From: an uncultured Pelagibacteraceae bacterium
Lineage (GTDB): Bacteria; Pseudomonadota; Alphaproteobacteria; Pelagibacterales; Pelagibacteraceae
Length of the DNA stretch: 64,000 nucleotides
NCBI GenBank assembly: GCA_902571425.1
Contig: CACGBZ010000006.1
Location: forward strand, 1 to 64,000
Direction of reading: 5' to 3'
Below the pieces are notes generated by a model. The model was not told the DNA's origin. It did not search any database and was given only the letters and a program-made list of their open reading frames with translations. The translations under genes were made by a program, and so were the position numbers. Each line of letters begins with the position of its first letter. The first letter of the stretch is position 1. Shown here one piece after another: positions 29,753-41,936 of this stretch.

Positions 29753-30740
29753 GTTTTTATTAAATCAATTAAAAGATAAACAAACTTCTAAAATTTATAG
29801 AAAATTTGAAAAAAATCTTAAATTAAACGAGAATTTTATAGTTGCGGTCTCTGGTGGACCAGACAGTCTAGCTTTATGTTTTTTATCAAAAATTTATTCG
29901 ATAAAAAAACATCTAAAAGTAAAATATTTTCATGTTGATCATAAACTTAGAAATAATTCAACAAAAGAGGCAAAATTTGTAAAATTGCTACTAAAAAAAT
30001 TGTCTACTAATCTTGAGATTTTAACCTGGGTTGGAAAAAAACCAAAAAGCAACATCCAATCTATTGCAAGAGATAAAAGATATGCACTGATGATAAACAA
30101 GGCAAAAAAATTAAAAATAAATAATATTTTATTAGGTCATCATAAGGATGATTTAATAGAGAATTTTTTTATTAGAATTTTAAGAGGCAGTGGTTTAAAT
30201 GGTATGGTGTCATTTGATCAAAGAACCAACCTACAAAATATTAATTTGATAAGACCTTTATTAAAATTCTCTAAAAAAAATTTAGAACATATTACAAAAA
30301 AAGTTTTTAAAAATTATATTGAAGATCCCTCGAATAAAAATGATAAATTTAAAAGAGTAAAAATTAGAAATTTTATAAAAAACTTGGAATTAGAGGGATT
30401 GGATAATGATAAATTTAATCTAACGATTAAGAATTTAAAATTTGCTAATGAATCAATTAAATACTTTGTAGAAAAAAATTTGAAAGACAATTCAACAATT
30501 TCAAACATTAATAAGTTTATTATTTTGAATAAAAATTTTTTTCGTCAGCCAGAAGAAGTAGTTTTTAGGTCTCTCACAGAAGTGCTAAAAGGTGTTGGTA
30601 AAAAATACTACCCAGTAAGAGGAAAAAAAATTGATAACTTAATTTATCAAATTAAAAATGATACCTTTTTTAAGACCACTTTAGGAAACTGTCTAATAAA
30701 GAAGGTAAATAACTCAGTTATAGTATCAAAAGAGCGTTAA
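29712..30740 (+). CDS. tilS: tRNA(Ile)-lysidine synthase
   Basis: FIVAVSGGPDSLALCFLS...HVDHKLRNNSTKEA...GHHKDDLIENFFIRILRGSGLNG. Confidence 0.95.
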   Translation: MSPKNLNASNKTHKFLLNQLKDKQTSKIYRKFEKNLKLNENFIVAVSGGPDSLALCFLSKIYSIKKHLKVKYFHVDHKLRNNSTKEAKFVKLLLKKLSTNLEILTWVGKKPKSNIQSIARDKRYALMINKAKKLKINNILLGHHKDDLIENFFIRILRGSGLNGMVSFDQRTNLQNINLIRPLLKFSKKNLEHITKKVFKNYIEDPSNKNDKFKRVKIRNFIKNLELEGLDNDKFNLTIKNLKFANESIKYFVEKNLKDNSTISNINKFIILNKNFFRQPEEVVFRSLTEVLKGVGKKYYPVRGKKIDNLIYQIKNDTFFKTTLGNCLIKKVNNSVIVSKER

Positions 30741-30803
30741 AGTTGATGAAATAACTGATATTTTGTCACTTGTTAATTTAATAATAATTCTTATTTTAAA
30801 CTT

Positions 30804-32711
30804 ATGAATTTAAAAAATCTTGCAATGTGGGGAATAATAGTTTTCTTAACCATTGGTCTTTATAACATGTTTAAAAATCCACAGTCTAATGTTAGAGGTG
30901 GAAATCAAATAATATTTTCAGATTTTTTAAATTCAGTAGATGACGGTGAAGTTCTAAAAGTTGAGATTCAGGGAAATAACATCAAAGGTACTTATTCTAA
31001 TGGAAACTCTTTTTCAACTTATGCTCCTAATGATCCAAATCTTATAGAAAAATTATCAGAGAAAGGTGTGAGTATTTCAGCAGCACCTTTAGATGAAAAA
31101 ATGCCTTCATTGTTTGGCGTCCTTCTTTCATGGTTTCCTATGTTATTACTTATTGCAGTATGGATTTTCTTCATGAGACAAATGCAGGGTGGCAAAGGTG
31201 GAGCAATGGGATTTGGAAAATCAAAAGCTAAAATGATGAATGAACTAAAAGGAAAGGTTACTTTTAATGATGTTGCTGGTGTAGAGGAAGCTAAAGAAGA
31301 AGTAGAAGAAATGGTAGAATTTTTAAAAGATCCTAAAAAATTTAGTAGGTTGGGTGGTAAAATTCCAAGAGGAGCTTTACTTGTTGGTCCTCCAGGGACT
31401 GGTAAAACATTATTAGCAAGGGCAATTGCGGGTGAAGCAGGTGTTCCGTTTTTCACTATCTCAGGTTCTGATTTTGTTGAGATGTTCGTTGGAGTAGGAG
31501 CATCTAGAGTAAGAGACATGTTTGAACAAGGTAAAAAAAATTCTCCATGTATTATTTTTATAGATGAGATAGATGCTGTTGGAAGAAGTAGAGGGGCAGG
31601 TCTAGGAGGTGGAAATGATGAGAGAGAACAAACCTTAAACCAGTTATTAGTTGAAATGGATGGTTTTGATACAAATGAAGGTGTCATAATTATAGCTGCA
31701 ACAAACAGACCAGATGTGCTCGATCCAGCTTTATTAAGACCAGGAAGGTTTGATAGACAGGTAGTGGTTTCAAACCCAGATATTATTGGAAGAGAAAAAA
31801 TTTTAAAAGTTCATGTAAAAAAAATAAAAATGGCGCCAGACGTTAATCTAAGAACAATTGCAAGAGGCACGCCAGGATTTTCAGGAGCTGATCTTGCAAA
31901 TATAGTTAACGAAGCGGCTTTGTTAGCTGCGAGAAAAAATAAGAGAATAGTCACATTACTAGAATTTGAGGAAGCAAAAGATAAAGTTATGATGGGTGCT
32001 GAAAGACGTTCAATGGTCATGACAGAAGATGAGAAAAAACTAACTGCATACCATGAGGGTGGACATGCTCTAGTGTCGTTTAATATGCCAAGTTATGATC
32101 CTATTCATAAAGCTACTATTATACCAAGAGGCAGAGCTCTTGGAATGGTAATGAACTTACCTGAAAGAGACAAACACGGTTACTCAATAAAATATCTAAA
32201 AGCGAGACTAGCTGTTTGTTTTGGAGGAAGAGTGGCTGAAGAATTAATTTTTGGAAAAGATAATATATCTACAGGAGCAGGTGGAGGAAATGGTTCTGAC
32301 ATTAACCAGGCTACACAGTTAGCAAGAGCAATGGTAACAAAATATGGAATGAGTGAAGAAATGGGTCCAGTTGAATATGGAGAAAACCAAGAAGAAGTGT
32401 TTTTAGGAAGATCAGTTACTCAAACTCAATCGGTATCAGAGGAAGTTGCTCAGAAAATTGATAAAGAAATAAGAAAACTTGTGGATGAAGGATATAATAA
32501 AGCTAAGGAAATTTTAACAGAAAAAATAGATGATCTACACAAAATTGCAAAAGCTTTAATAACTTATGAGACTTTAACTGGTGAAGAAATAGAGAATATA
32601 ATTAATAAAAATTTATATCCTAAAGATAAAATTTTAGATAATCCAGAAACAAAAGATGATCAAGATTCAGCTTTGGGTGCGATGGGTTTGAAACCAAAAA
32701 TTGTTCATTAA
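30804..32711 (+). CDS. ftsH: ATP-dependent zinc metalloprotease FtsH
   Basis: [24 protein letters not shown]...[23 protein letters not shown]...[10 protein letters not shown]. Confidence 0.98.
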   Translation: MNLKNLAMWGIIVFLTIGLYNMFKNPQSNVRGGNQIIFSDFLNSVDDGEVLKVEIQGNNIKGTYSNGNSFSTYAPNDPNLIEKLSEKGVSISAAPLDEKMPSLFGVLLSWFPMLLLIAVWIFFMRQMQGGKGGAMGFGKSKAKMMNELKGKVTFNDVAGVEEAKEEVEEMVEFLKDPKKFSRLGGKIPRGALLVGPPGTGKTLLARAIAGEAGVPFFTISGSDFVEMFVGVGASRVRDMFEQGKKNSPCIIFIDEIDAVGRSRGAGLGGGNDEREQTLNQLLVEMDGFDTNEGVIIIAATNRPDVLDPALLRPGRFDRQVVVSNPDIIGREKILKVHVKKIKMAPDVNLRTIARGTPGFSGADLANIVNEAALLAARKNKRIVTLLEFEEAKDKVMMGAERRSMVMTEDEKKLTAYHEGGHALVSFNMPSYDPIHKATIIPRGRALGMVMNLPERDKHGYSIKYLKARLAVCFGGRVAEELIFGKDNISTGAGGGNGSDINQATQLARAMVTKYGMSEEMGPVEYGENQEEVFLGRSVTQTQSVSEEVAQKIDKEIRKLVDEGYNKAKEILTEKIDDLHKIAKALITYETLTGEEIENIINKNLYPKDKILDNPETKDDQDSALGAMGLKPKIVH

Positions 32712-32717
32712 TAAATA

Positions 32718-33770
32718 ATGCCAAGATATTACACAAGAGCGTGTAATTTCTACTTTGGAAAACAATCAAAAATTTTAGTAAAGAAAAAACAATCTATCCC
32801 TTTACATCAGATTAAAGAAATATCTTTTGACCATGTTGAAATAATTACAAGAAAAAAAATTAGAAAAATTTCAATAAATAAAATTAGAAATTTACCAAAA
32901 AAACTAAAAACAAAAATAAATTCAGATTTAAAAAAAATTACGTTAAAAAAATCAAATTTTTCAAATTTAAATTTTAAAAAAATTCCAAATATATTGGGTG
33001 TTTTAAATCTAACTCCTGATAGTTTTTCTGATGGAGGAAAATATAACAAAAAAAATAAAGGCGTCAGTCATGCTATCAATTTATATAAAACTGGTGCTTC
33101 GTTAGTAGATGTTGGTGGAGAGTCTACAAGACCAGGATCAAAGGAAGTAAATAAAAATCGAGAATGGTATAGAATTAATAAGACATTAAAATTAATTGTA
33201 AAAAAAATACCAACATCTTTAGACACAAGAAAATCTGCAATTATGGAAAACGGCATTAGAATGGGGGTTAAACTTATTAATGATGTTTCGGGATTAAGCC
33301 ATGATCCTAAAACAATAAATGTTTTAAAAAAGTATAAAACTCCATTTGTAATACAGCATTCAGTTGGGACACCAGAAAATATGCAAAAGAATCTAATATA
33401 TAAAAATGAATTATTAGATATATATGATTATTTTGAAGATAAGATTAAGTTAATAAGGTCTAAAGGTATTAAACATAATAATATAATTTTAGATCCTGGA
33501 ATTGGATTTGGAAAAAATTTGAAACATAATATGAATCTTATAAGAGGTGTTTCTATTTTTCATTCATTAGGTTTTCCTATACTAGTAGGAAATTCAAGAA
33601 AAAGATTTATTAAAGATATATCAAAAAAGAATGATAGCGAAACAAGGATCGGTGGAACTATGGCTTCTTCAATTTATTTAATGATGCAAGGAATTCAGAT
33701 TTTAAGAATTCATGATGTTAATGAAGTTATTCAAGGTATTAAAGTTTTTAATCAGATAATCAAAAATTAA
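32718..33770 (+). CDS. folP: Dihydropteroate synthase with N-terminal extension
   Basis: NILGVLNLTPDSFSDGGKYN...DVGGESTRPGS...ILDPGIGFGKNLKHN; about 95 residues precede the core. Confidence 0.93.
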   Translation: MPRYYTRACNFYFGKQSKILVKKKQSIPLHQIKEISFDHVEIITRKKIRKISINKIRNLPKKLKTKINSDLKKITLKKSNFSNLNFKKIPNILGVLNLTPDSFSDGGKYNKKNKGVSHAINLYKTGASLVDVGGESTRPGSKEVNKNREWYRINKTLKLIVKKIPTSLDTRKSAIMENGIRMGVKLINDVSGLSHDPKTINVLKKYKTPFVIQHSVGTPENMQKNLIYKNELLDIYDYFEDKIKLIRSKGIKHNNIILDPGIGFGKNLKHNMNLIRGVSIFHSLGFPILVGNSRKRFIKDISKKNDSETRIGGTMASSIYLMMQGIQILRIHDVNEVIQGIKVFNQIIKN

Positions 33771-35101
33771 TGGCAAAAAAATATTTTGGAACAGATGGAA
33801 TAAGAGGTGCAGTTAACAGCAAATATATAAATGGAGATATGTTCTTTAAATTTGGACTTGCTAGTGGAACATACTTTAAATCTCAAAAAAAAAGAAAACA
33901 AACGGCAATAATTGCAAAAGATACGAGATTGTCTGGATATACACTTGAACCGGCTCTTGTCTCAGGTTTGGCTTCAGCTGGTATGCATGTTTATACCCTA
34001 GGACCCTTACCAACTAATGCGTTGGCTATGTTAACAAAAGAGATGAAGGCGAATATGGGTATAATGATTACCGCTTCTCATAATCCACATTTTGACAATG
34101 GTTTGAAATTGTTTGGTCCTGATGGAATGAAATTATCAGATAAAATAGAAAAAAAAATTGAAAGTCTCATTGATAAGAAAATTTCAAAAAATCTCTCGCA
34201 TTCTGAAAAATTAGGAAGAGTTAAAAGATTAGAAACAGGCACCAAAAACTATATTAAAATATTAAAAAAAAATTTCACAAAAGAGTTCAATTTAAGAGGA
34301 CTAAGAATAGTAATCGACTGTGCAAACGGCGCTGGTTATAAGGCAGGTCCTGAATTATTGAAATCATTAGGAGCTAAAGTGATAGCAATAGGTGTCAAAC
34401 CAAATGGTTTAAATATTAATAAAAAATGTGGATCAACTTTTCCAAGAAACATTAGATCTGCTGTAAAAAAATATAAAGCACATATCGGAATATCTTTAGA
34501 TGGAGATGCTGACAGAATTATAATGTGTGATGAGAAAAGCAATATAATAGATGGAGATCAAATTATAGCTGCTTTAGCAACAAGATGGAAAAATAAAAAA
34601 ATGTTAAAAGGGGGAGTTGTTGGAACATTAATGTCAAATTATGGTTTAGAAAAATATTTTAAATCTAAAGGAATAAAATTTTTGAGGGCAAATGTTGGAG
34701 ATAGATATGTTAAAGAAAAAATGCAAAAATATAAATTTAATTTAGGTGGTGAACAATCGGGACATATTATTTTAGGAAAATTTGCAACTACAGGAGATGG
34801 TTTGTTAGTAGCTTTAGAAGCTCTTTTTGCTTTAAGAAAAGGAAAAAAGGCAAGTGAATTTTTTGAACAATTTAAGAAAACACCTCAACTTTTAGAAAAT
34901 ATCGAAGTAAAAGATAAAAATATTATTAACAAACCAGAAATAAAAAAAATTATAAAAAATGCAGATAAGTTAATTAAAGGTAATGGAAGAATTTTAGTAA
35001 GAAAATCAGGTACAGAGTCTAAAATAAGAGTAATGGGAGAAAGTGAAAACAAAGCTCTTCTATATAAATGTGTGAACATGATTACGAAAAAAATAAAATA
35101 A
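33770..35101 (+). CDS. glmM: Phosphoglucosamine mutase
   Basis: YFGTDGIRGAVNS...MITASHNPHFDNGLKLFGPDG...ISLDGDADRIIMCD. Confidence 0.96.
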   Translation: MAKKYFGTDGIRGAVNSKYINGDMFFKFGLASGTYFKSQKKRKQTAIIAKDTRLSGYTLEPALVSGLASAGMHVYTLGPLPTNALAMLTKEMKANMGIMITASHNPHFDNGLKLFGPDGMKLSDKIEKKIESLIDKKISKNLSHSEKLGRVKRLETGTKNYIKILKKNFTKEFNLRGLRIVIDCANGAGYKAGPELLKSLGAKVIAIGVKPNGLNINKKCGSTFPRNIRSAVKKYKAHIGISLDGDADRIIMCDEKSNIIDGDQIIAALATRWKNKKMLKGGVVGTLMSNYGLEKYFKSKGIKFLRANVGDRYVKEKMQKYKFNLGGEQSGHIILGKFATTGDGLLVALEALFALRKGKKASEFFEQFKKTPQLLENIEVKDKNIINKPEIKKIIKNADKLIKGNGRILVRKSGTESKIRVMGESENKALLYKCVNMITKKIK

Positions 35102-35102
35102 A

Positions 35103-35915
35103 TTGAAACCTAATTCTAAAATTTTAATTATTGCAGGATCTGACTCATCTGGTGGAGCAGGTATTCAAGCTGATATAAAAACTATCACTGCTCTTGGTTC
35201 TTATGCAATGACAGCAGTAACTGCAATTACATCACAAAATACCACAGGTGTAAAATCAATTGTTGGGATAAATCCAAAAGAAATTTTTAATCAAATTATT
35301 TATAGTTGTAAAGATATAAGACCTGATGCAATAAAAATTGGTATGCTACATTCTTCAGAGGTTATTAGAATGGTACTAAAAGCTTTGGATGTAATTAAAG
35401 TTAAAAAAATCGTGTTAGACCCAGTAATGGTTGCTAAAGGAGGGGCTAAACTGATAGATAGTAAAGCTATTCAATTTTTAAAATTAAAACTAATTAAAAA
35501 AGTATCACTTATAACTCCAAATATTCCTGAGGCAGAAATTTTAACTAAGACAAAAATTATAACAAAAGAGGATATGATTTTTGCCGCTAATAAACTTATA
35601 GGTTTAGGAGCTAAAAATGTACTTATAAAAGGTGGTCATTTAAAACATAAAAATGTGTTAGATATTTTAATAAACACAAAAGATCTAAAGATCTTCAAAA
35701 GCGAGCGTCACAAAACTAAGAATACTCATGGTACAGGTTGTACTTTATCTAGCTCTATTACAACTTTTTTATCATGTGGAAAAACAGTAAAGAAATCTTG
35801 TGAGCTTGGAATTAAGTATGTAAATTCTGCAATAAAATCAAACCCCAAATATGGAAAAGGTAATGGCCCAATTAACCATCTCACTTCCTTAAAAGTAAAC
35901 AGAAAATTTAAATAA
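35103..35915 (+). CDS. thiD: Hydroxymethylpyrimidine/phosphomethylpyrimidine kinase
   Basis: [41 protein letters not shown]...[13 protein letters not shown] start. Confidence 0.95.
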   Translation: MKPNSKILIIAGSDSSGGAGIQADIKTITALGSYAMTAVTAITSQNTTGVKSIVGINPKEIFNQIIYSCKDIRPDAIKIGMLHSSEVIRMVLKALDVIKVKKIVLDPVMVAKGGAKLIDSKAIQFLKLKLIKKVSLITPNIPEAEILTKTKIITKEDMIFAANKLIGLGAKNVLIKGGHLKHKNVLDILINTKDLKIFKSERHKTKNTHGTGCTLSSSITTFLSCGKTVKKSCELGIKYVNSAIKSNPKYGKGNGPINHLTSLKVNRKFK

Positions 35916-37207
35916 TGAAAAATATAGTCGTTGTTGGATCTCAATGGGGTGACGAAGGCAAAGGAAAAATTGTTGATTGGTTATCTGAACAGGCTGATGT
36001 AGTAATAAGATTCCAAGGAGGTCACAATGCTGGTCATACTTTAGTAATTGATGGTGTTACATATAAATTGAGACTACTGCCATCTGGAATAGTTAGAAAA
36101 GGCAAAATATCAATTATTGGCAATGGAGTTGTAGTAGATCCATGGGCTTTATTAGTGGAAATAGAAGAAATAAAATCTAAAGGCGTAGAAGTAAATGTAA
36201 ATAATTTTATTATTTCTGAGTCTGCAAATTTAATTTTGCCTTTTCATAGAGAAATGGATGAGATTAGAGAGGATGCAGCAGGAAAAAGCAAAATAGGAAC
36301 TACAAGACGTGGAATTGGCCCTGCATACGAAGATAAAGTTGGAAGAAGATCTATAAGAATTATGGATCTAAGATCTGAAAAAAATTTAGATCAAAGACTC
36401 GACTCCGTGTTAGTTCATCATAATGCGATTAGAAAAGGTCTAGGAAAAAAAATTTTTGAAAAAGATCAACTTAAATCTGATTTGCTTAAAATAGCACCCA
36501 AAATATTAGAATTTTCTCAGCCAGTTTGGCTAAAGATTGATCAATTTAAAAAACAAAAAAAGAGAATTTTATTCGAAGGAGCCCAGGGTATTTTACTTGA
36601 TGTAGATCATGGAACTTATCCTTTTGTAACTTCATCTAATACTGTTGCCTCAAGCGCAGCTACAGGAAGTGGTTGTGGCCCTAACTCGATTAATTATGTT
36701 CTTGGAATTACAAAAGCTTATACAACAAGAGTTGGAGAAGGTCCATTTCCTACAGAGTTAAAAGATGATGTTGGTGAACTTTTAGGAACACGCGGTAAAG
36801 AATTCGGAACTGTTACAAGCAGAAAAAGAAGATGTGGATGGTTTGATGGTGTTTTAGTTAGGCAAACTATTAAAGTTTCAGGAATTGATGGTATCGCTTT
36901 AACGAAATTAGATGTACTCGATGAATTAGATGAAATCAAAATTTGTGTTGCTTATGAGCTTGATGGTAAAAGATTAGATTATTTACCTGCTGCTGTAGAA
37001 GATCAAATAAAAATAAAACCAATTTATGAAACTTTTCCAGGTTGGAAAGCTTCTACAAGTGGAGTTAAAAATCTAGACTCATTACCCGAAAATGCAAAAA
37101 AATATATTTTTGCAGTAGAAGATTTTATTGGTGCAAAAGTATCAAGTATCTCAACTAGTCCAGAAAGAGATGATACTATTTTAATTGAAAACCCTTTTGA
37201 AGTTTAG
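35915..37207 (+). CDS. purA: Adenylosuccinate synthetase
   Basis: [40 protein letters not shown]. Confidence 0.98.
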   Translation: MKNIVVVGSQWGDEGKGKIVDWLSEQADVVIRFQGGHNAGHTLVIDGVTYKLRLLPSGIVRKGKISIIGNGVVVDPWALLVEIEEIKSKGVEVNVNNFIISESANLILPFHREMDEIREDAAGKSKIGTTRRGIGPAYEDKVGRRSIRIMDLRSEKNLDQRLDSVLVHHNAIRKGLGKKIFEKDQLKSDLLKIAPKILEFSQPVWLKIDQFKKQKKRILFEGAQGILLDVDHGTYPFVTSSNTVASSAATGSGCGPNSINYVLGITKAYTTRVGEGPFPTELKDDVGELLGTRGKEFGTVTSRKRRCGWFDGVLVRQTIKVSGIDGIALTKLDVLDELDEIKICVAYELDGKRLDYLPAAVEDQIKIKPIYETFPGWKASTSGVKNLDSLPENAKKYIFAVEDFIGAKVSSISTSPERDDTILIENPFEV

Positions 37208-38097
37208 TTTGCGGGTAAAAGATTTTTTGATTTAGCTAATAGAAGCATGTGCTTTTGGAGTTTTTCAAATGCTTTATTTTCAATTTGTCTAACTCTTTCT
37301 CTGCTAATTTTATATTTTTTACTTAAATCCTCTAGTGTAATTGGGTCATCATTCAGTCTTCTAGAGTGTAAAATTTCTCTTTCTCTTTCGTTAAGAACTT
37401 TAATAGAGTCTTTTAATAAATCTTTTCTTTGCTCCATTTCCTCGTGGTGAGCAAATTTTAAATCATGATCAAGTTCTTTATCAACCAACCAGTCTTGCCA
37501 TTCATCGCCATCTTCTCCAACTTGAGCATTTAGCGAGAACTCCTTTCCAGAAAGTCTTCTATTCATTGAAACGACTTCTTCTTTACTTACATCGAGCTTA
37601 TTAGCTATATGATCAACGTGTTCATCTCTTAAGTCACCTTCAGTTTCTGGAGAAATTTGATTTTTAATTTTCTTTAAATTAAAGAATAATTTTTTTTGAG
37701 CAGTAGTAGTTCCAATTTTGACAAGACTCCAAGATCTTAAAATGTATTCTTGAATAGAAGCCTTAATCCACCACATTGCATAAGTTGCCAATCTAAAACC
37801 TTTTTCTGGTTCAAATTTCTTAACAGCTTGCATAAGACCTACATTTCCCTCTGAAATCATTTCATTAATAGGCAAACCATATCCTTTGTAGCCCATAGCA
37901 ATCTTTGCAACTAATCTTAAGTGACTAGTGACTAGTTTTTCTGCAGCTTTAATATTACCAGTTGTTTTCCAGTTTTTTGCTAGCATATATTCCTCTTCTG
38001 CAGCTAACATCGGAAATTTTTTAATCTGATCTAAATATGCAGATAGCCCACCTTCATTAGAAAGGGTTGGCAGATTGTTACTCATTGTTGTACTCAT
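37204..38097 (-). CDS. rpoH: RNA polymerase sigma-32 factor
   Basis: [16 protein letters not shown]...[54 protein letters not shown]. Confidence 0.96.
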   Translation of the reverse strand: MSTTMSNNLPTLSNEGGLSAYLDQIKKFPMLAAEEEYMLAKNWKTTGNIKAAEKLVTSHLRLVAKIAMGYKGYGLPINEMISEGNVGLMQAVKKFEPEKGFRLATYAMWWIKASIQEYILRSWSLVKIGTTTAQKKLFFNLKKIKNQISPETEGDLRDEHVDHIANKLDVSKEEVVSMNRRLSGKEFSLNAQVGEDGDEWQDWLVDKELDHDLKFAHHEEMEQRKDLLKDSIKVLNEREREILHSRRLNDDPITLEDLSKKYKISRERVRQIENKAFEKLQKHMLLLAKSKNLLPAN

Positions 38098-38138
38098 AGA
38101 AGTGTTTATTTAATTTATTATAGCTAATTTTCAATAAT

Positions 38139-39119
38139 TTATTCTTCAGTATTTCTAAGCATTTTTAGAATATTATTTAGATCTTGTGGCAAAAGTGAGG
38201 AAAAAATCATCTCTTTCTTAGTACGTGGATGCATAAATCCTAAAGTTTTTGCATGCAGGAATTGTCTATTTAATTTAGTAATTAAATTTTGGATGTCTAA
38301 ATCAATATTTTTTAATTTTTTATATTTTTTTTTATATTTATCATCTCCAACTAGGCTATTACCTTTGTAATTCATATGGACTCTTATTTGATGTGTTCTT
38401 CCTGTTTTTAATTTACATTCAACTAAACTTAATGTCGGTGTTTTCTGATTTTCAAAAATTTCAAGTGTTTTATAATTTGTTATAGCTTTCTTACCTTTAG
38501 AACTACTAACTTCCATAAGTTGTCTATTTTTTGAACTGCGAGTTATAAATGTTTCAATCCTTCCTGAAGATGGTCTTAATTTTCCCCATATTAAAAGTTG
38601 GTACTCTCTTATAATTGTATGATCACTAAATTGTTTTGATAAATTTTCATGAGTTTCATTATTTTTTGCAATTACAACTAAACCAGATGTGTTTTTATCA
38701 ATTCTATGAACAATACCAGGTCTTAACTCGTCACCTATATTTGATAAAGAATCCTTATCATAATGCATCAATGCATTAACAATTGTTTTATCATAATTTC
38801 CAGCCCCTGGATGCATGATTATTCCAGCAGGTTTATTAATTACTAATAGATCGTCATCTTCGTATATTATTTCTAATTTAAACTTGTAAGGTTTAAGGGA
38901 TGCTATTTCAGGCTCTGGAATCTTAAGATTTATAGCATCACCAATTGAGACTTTTTTTGACGGACTTTTAATTATTTCATTATTTAATGTTAATTTTTCT
39001 TTTAAAATTAAATTTTTAATTCTAGTTCTACTAATTAATTCTTCTCTTTTGTTAATTAAAACATCAACCCTCAAGTTCTTCTCATCCTCTTTGACTATAA
39101 AATTAATGTTTTTTTCCAT
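38139..39119 (-). CDS. rluD: Pseudouridine synthase, RluA/RluD family
   Basis: VINKPAGIIMHPGAGNYDKTIVNALMHY...PGIVHRIDKNTSGLVVIAKN. Confidence 0.92.
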   Translation of the reverse strand: MEKNINFIVKEDEKNLRVDVLINKREELISRTRIKNLILKEKLTLNNEIIKSPSKKVSIGDAINLKIPEPEIASLKPYKFKLEIIYEDDDLLVINKPAGIIMHPGAGNYDKTIVNALMHYDKDSLSNIGDELRPGIVHRIDKNTSGLVVIAKNNETHENLSKQFSDHTIIREYQLLIWGKLRPSSGRIETFITRSSKNRQLMEVSSSKGKKAITNYKTLEIFENQKTPTLSLVECKLKTGRTHQIRVHMNYKGNSLVGDDKYKKKYKKLKNIDLDIQNLITKLNRQFLHAKTLGFMHPRTKKEMIFSSLLPQDLNNILKMLRNTEE

Positions 39120-39142
39120 AAAATATAATATTAATACTATAT

Positions 39143-39219
39143 GCGCTTGTAGCTCAACTGGATAGAGCGCCTGACTTCGGATCAGGAGGTTCTGGGTTCG
39201 ACTCCTAGCAGGCGCACCA
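39143..39219 (+). tRNA. tRNA-Arg (TCG)
   Basis: GCGCTTGTAGCTCAACTGGATAGAGCGCCTGACTTCGGATCAGGAGGTTCTGGGTTCGACTCCTAGCAGGCGCACCA; cloverleaf, CCA encoded. Confidence 0.95.
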
Positions 39220-39221
39220 GT

Positions 39222-40013
39222 TTATTCACCTATATTTATTAAAGTTCCTTTATCTCTTGCTTTATCGAAAGAGTAATAAAATACAAATATTGACAAAATT
39301 AAATAAAACCCGTTTAGATAGATTGCATTAATGATATTTTCATAATTTACCATTCCATTGACTAAGATATTTCTAGTCTCCTCAAAAATATAAACTAACG
39401 GAAGTGCGAAAGCGATTGTTTGGAAGATACCTGGTAGTGTTTCAACTGGATAGTAAATACATCCAAATGGTGCTAATAAAAACATGGTAGACCATGCAAT
39501 ATTCTCAAACGATGGTCCAAATCTTAATAATCCTGCTGAAACAAATAGACCAAGTGTAATTCCAAATAAATACAGACTTAAGAAAAGAAATGCCAAGGGA
39601 AGACCTAGTTTTAGCAAAGATATACCAAATAATGGAGAGGTTAATAGTATAGCCGGAATTAAACCAATTAATGCTCTTATTAAAGCAGTAAAAACTAGAG
39701 AGATAATAATCTCACTAATTTTCATTGGTGCAATAAATAGGTTTGTAAAATTTCTGCTCCAAATCTCCTCCAAAAATAACATATTAAAGCCTATACTGGT
39801 TCTAAATAAAAAATCATATAGAATTGCACATGAAAGAATAACTCCAACCGCACCACTATAATAAGTGCTATGAGCTGCAAAAAAATTAGAAATAAATCCC
39901 CAAAGAGTAATTTGAATTGATGGCCAATAAATTAAATCTAATATTCTTGGAAATGATCTAGTTATCAAATAAAAGTGTCTTAAAAAAAGACCGTAAATTC
40001 TAATTAAATTCAT
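39222..40013 (-). CDS. ABC-2 type transporter permease
   Basis: Polytopic, ABC-2 family pattern; adjacent ATPase. Confidence 0.85.
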   Translation of the reverse strand: MNLIRIYGLFLRHFYLITRSFPRILDLIYWPSIQITLWGFISNFFAAHSTYYSGAVGVILSCAILYDFLFRTSIGFNMLFLEEIWSRNFTNLFIAPMKISEIIISLVFTALIRALIGLIPAILLTSPLFGISLLKLGLPLAFLFLSLYLFGITLGLFVSAGLLRFGPSFENIAWSTMFLLAPFGCIYYPVETLPGIFQTIAFALPLVYIFEETRNILVNGMVNYENIINAIYLNGFYLILSIFVFYYSFDKARDKGTLINIGE

Positions 40014-40015
40014 TT

Positions 40016-40738
40016 TTATTTTCTTGCAATTTCTAAAAATACTTCCTCTAAATTTCTTCTTCCATATTTTGTTATCAACTCTTCAGGAGTTCCTCTATCT
40101 ACTATTAAACCATCTTTCATCATTAAAACAGAACTACATAATCTTTTTACTTCTTCCATATTATGGGAGGCAAGTAAAACTGATATTTTTTTTTCTTTTT
40201 TGTAATCTTCTAAAAACGATCTTACAAAATCACCAGTTTCAGGGTCTAATGAAGCAGTGGGTTCATCCAACAAAAGTACCGTTGGATCATTAATTAAAGC
40301 TTTAGCAAGACTTACCCTGTTTTTTTGTCCAGAAGAAAGTTCTCCAGTAATTTTGTTTAAAAGGTCTTTTAGTCTAAGTTTATTTGCAAGGTGATCTATT
40401 CGGTCATTTAAATTTTGAATGTTATATAATTTTCCATAAACAATTAAATTTTGTTTAACTTTAAGTTTTTTTGGCAATTCAATATATGGTGAAATAAAAT
40501 TCATTTTATGAAGAAGTGAGATTTTATTTTTTTCAATATTCACTCCGTTGATTAAAACCTCACCACTACTTGGTTTTAATAAGCCTAAAATCATTCCAAT
40601 AGTTGTAGTTTTTCCACATCCATTAGGTCCCAATAAACCAACCATTTCATTTTCATTAATTTTAAAATTTATATTAGCCACCGCTTCTTTATCTTTATAT
40701 TTTTTTGATAGATTGATTACTTCAATAGAATTTGTCAT
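40016..40738 (-). CDS. ABC transporter ATP-binding protein
   Basis: GLLGPNGCGKTTTIGMI...LSSGQKNRVSLAKALINDPTVLLLDEPTASLDP. Confidence 0.95.
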   Translation of the reverse strand: MTNSIEVINLSKKYKDKEAVANINFKINENEMVGLLGPNGCGKTTTIGMILGLLKPSSGEVLINGVNIEKNKISLLHKMNFISPYIELPKKLKVKQNLIVYGKLYNIQNLNDRIDHLANKLRLKDLLNKITGELSSGQKNRVSLAKALINDPTVLLLDEPTASLDPETGDFVRSFLEDYKKEKKISVLLASHNMEEVKRLCSSVLMMKDGLIVDRGTPEELITKYGRRNLEEVFLEIARK

Positions 40739-41670
40739 TAATATTTAGATGCTCTTTTTAATCTATCGTTAATTGTTTTGCCAAGACCTTTGTTTGGAAT
40801 CGTCTCAACTGCAATTTTTTTAAAACCATCGTTTTTAATATTTCTTAAAGTTGAATATAAATTCTTTGCAGCTTCCTTTATATTTTTCACTTTGGATAAA
40901 TAATAATAGTTTTTTAATTTTGATTTTCTTTTTTTAATTAATAAATAAGCCTCGTCTTTTTTTGGTTTTTTAACATTGATTCTTAAAGGTATCCCAGGTG
41001 AGTAATGTAACGGAAATAAACCAGGTGATAATTTCTTTTTTGAATTTGTATTAATTAATAATTTTTTTTTTAAAACATTTTCGATTTTTTTAGTATCTAG
41101 GCCTCCGTATCTTAAAAGTGAAGGTTTTTCTAAAAGATTTAGTATTGTGGACTCAACTCCAATTTTACTTTTTCCTCCATTTAAAATATATTTTATGTTT
41201 GAACCAAATTCTTCTTTTACATCAGATGGTTTAACTGAACTTAATCTTGAGGATATATTTGCACTAGGTGCCGCTAATGGATAATCTAAATTTTTTAATA
41301 AATTTCTTAACAATTTATGTTTAGGAAAACGTATGGCAATACTTTTTTTATTATTAGTGACAAATTTTGATATTTTTGAGTTATTTTTTAATTTCAGAAC
41401 ATAAGTTATCGGACCTGGAGAAAATTTTTTGTAAAGTTTTACTAAATTATCATTTATATCACAGTCTTCCTTGAGTCTTTGAATATTGTAATAATGGACA
41501 ATTAGAGGATTGTTGAATGGTCTTTTTTTAAGACTAAATATTTTCTTAACCGCACTATTTGAGTAAGCGTTTGCAGCTAATCCATAAACAGTTTCTGTTG
41601 GTACCGCAACACAATGATTATTATCTAAATATTTTTTTGCTTTTTTGATATTTGATTGAATAGATTTCAT
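40738..41670 (-). CDS. L-threonylcarbamoyladenylate synthase (TsaC/Sua5)
   Basis: CVAVPTETVYGLAANAYSNSAVKKIFSLKKRPFNNPLIVHY...AAPSANISSRLS; C-terminal Sua5 extension. Confidence 0.93.
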   Translation of the reverse strand: MKSIQSNIKKAKKYLDNNHCVAVPTETVYGLAANAYSNSAVKKIFSLKKRPFNNPLIVHYYNIQRLKEDCDINDNLVKLYKKFSPGPITYVLKLKNNSKISKFVTNNKKSIAIRFPKHKLLRNLLKNLDYPLAAPSANISSRLSSVKPSDVKEEFGSNIKYILNGGKSKIGVESTILNLLEKPSLLRYGGLDTKKIENVLKKKLLINTNSKKKLSPGLFPLHYSPGIPLRINVKKPKKDEAYLLIKKRKSKLKNYYYLSKVKNIKEAAKNLYSTLRNIKNDGFKKIAVETIPNKGLGKTINDRLKRASKY

Positions 41671-41687
41671 GTATTAATAATTATTAT

Positions 41688-41936
41688 ATGAAAGATAAAA
41701 TATTACCACTTGATTATGATCAGTATTCAGTTGAGGAGCTTACAGAAAAAGCAAATAAGATTGTAGAGTCCCTTGAGAAGGAAAATGATTTAAAAAATTC
41801 AGTTGACAGTTATCAAGAACTTCTAAAATTAAATAATATTATTGAAAAGAAATTTCATAAAAATTTTAAATCTATTGGGGAAGAGACAAATAAAAAGATT
41901 AAAGAGATAACTAAAAAAAATGAAAAAACAGCTTAA
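41688..41936 (+). CDS. xseB: Exodeoxyribonuclease VII small subunit
   Basis: YSVEELTEKANKIVESLEKENDLKNSVDSYQELLKL; upstream of ispA. Confidence 0.82.
   Translation: MKDKILPLDYDQYSVEELTEKANKIVESLEKENDLKNSVDSYQELLKLNNIIEKKFHKNFKSIGEETNKKIKEITKKNEKTA

Noticed and set aside
31019-31687. 222-aa reverse ORF antisense to ftsH
   Set aside because: Mirror of strongly conserved FtsH coding sequence; Ser/Pro-rich low-complexity translation with no recognisable domain.
39484-39861. 125-aa forward ORF antisense to the ABC permease
   Set aside because: Shadow ORF of a real membrane protein; no family features.
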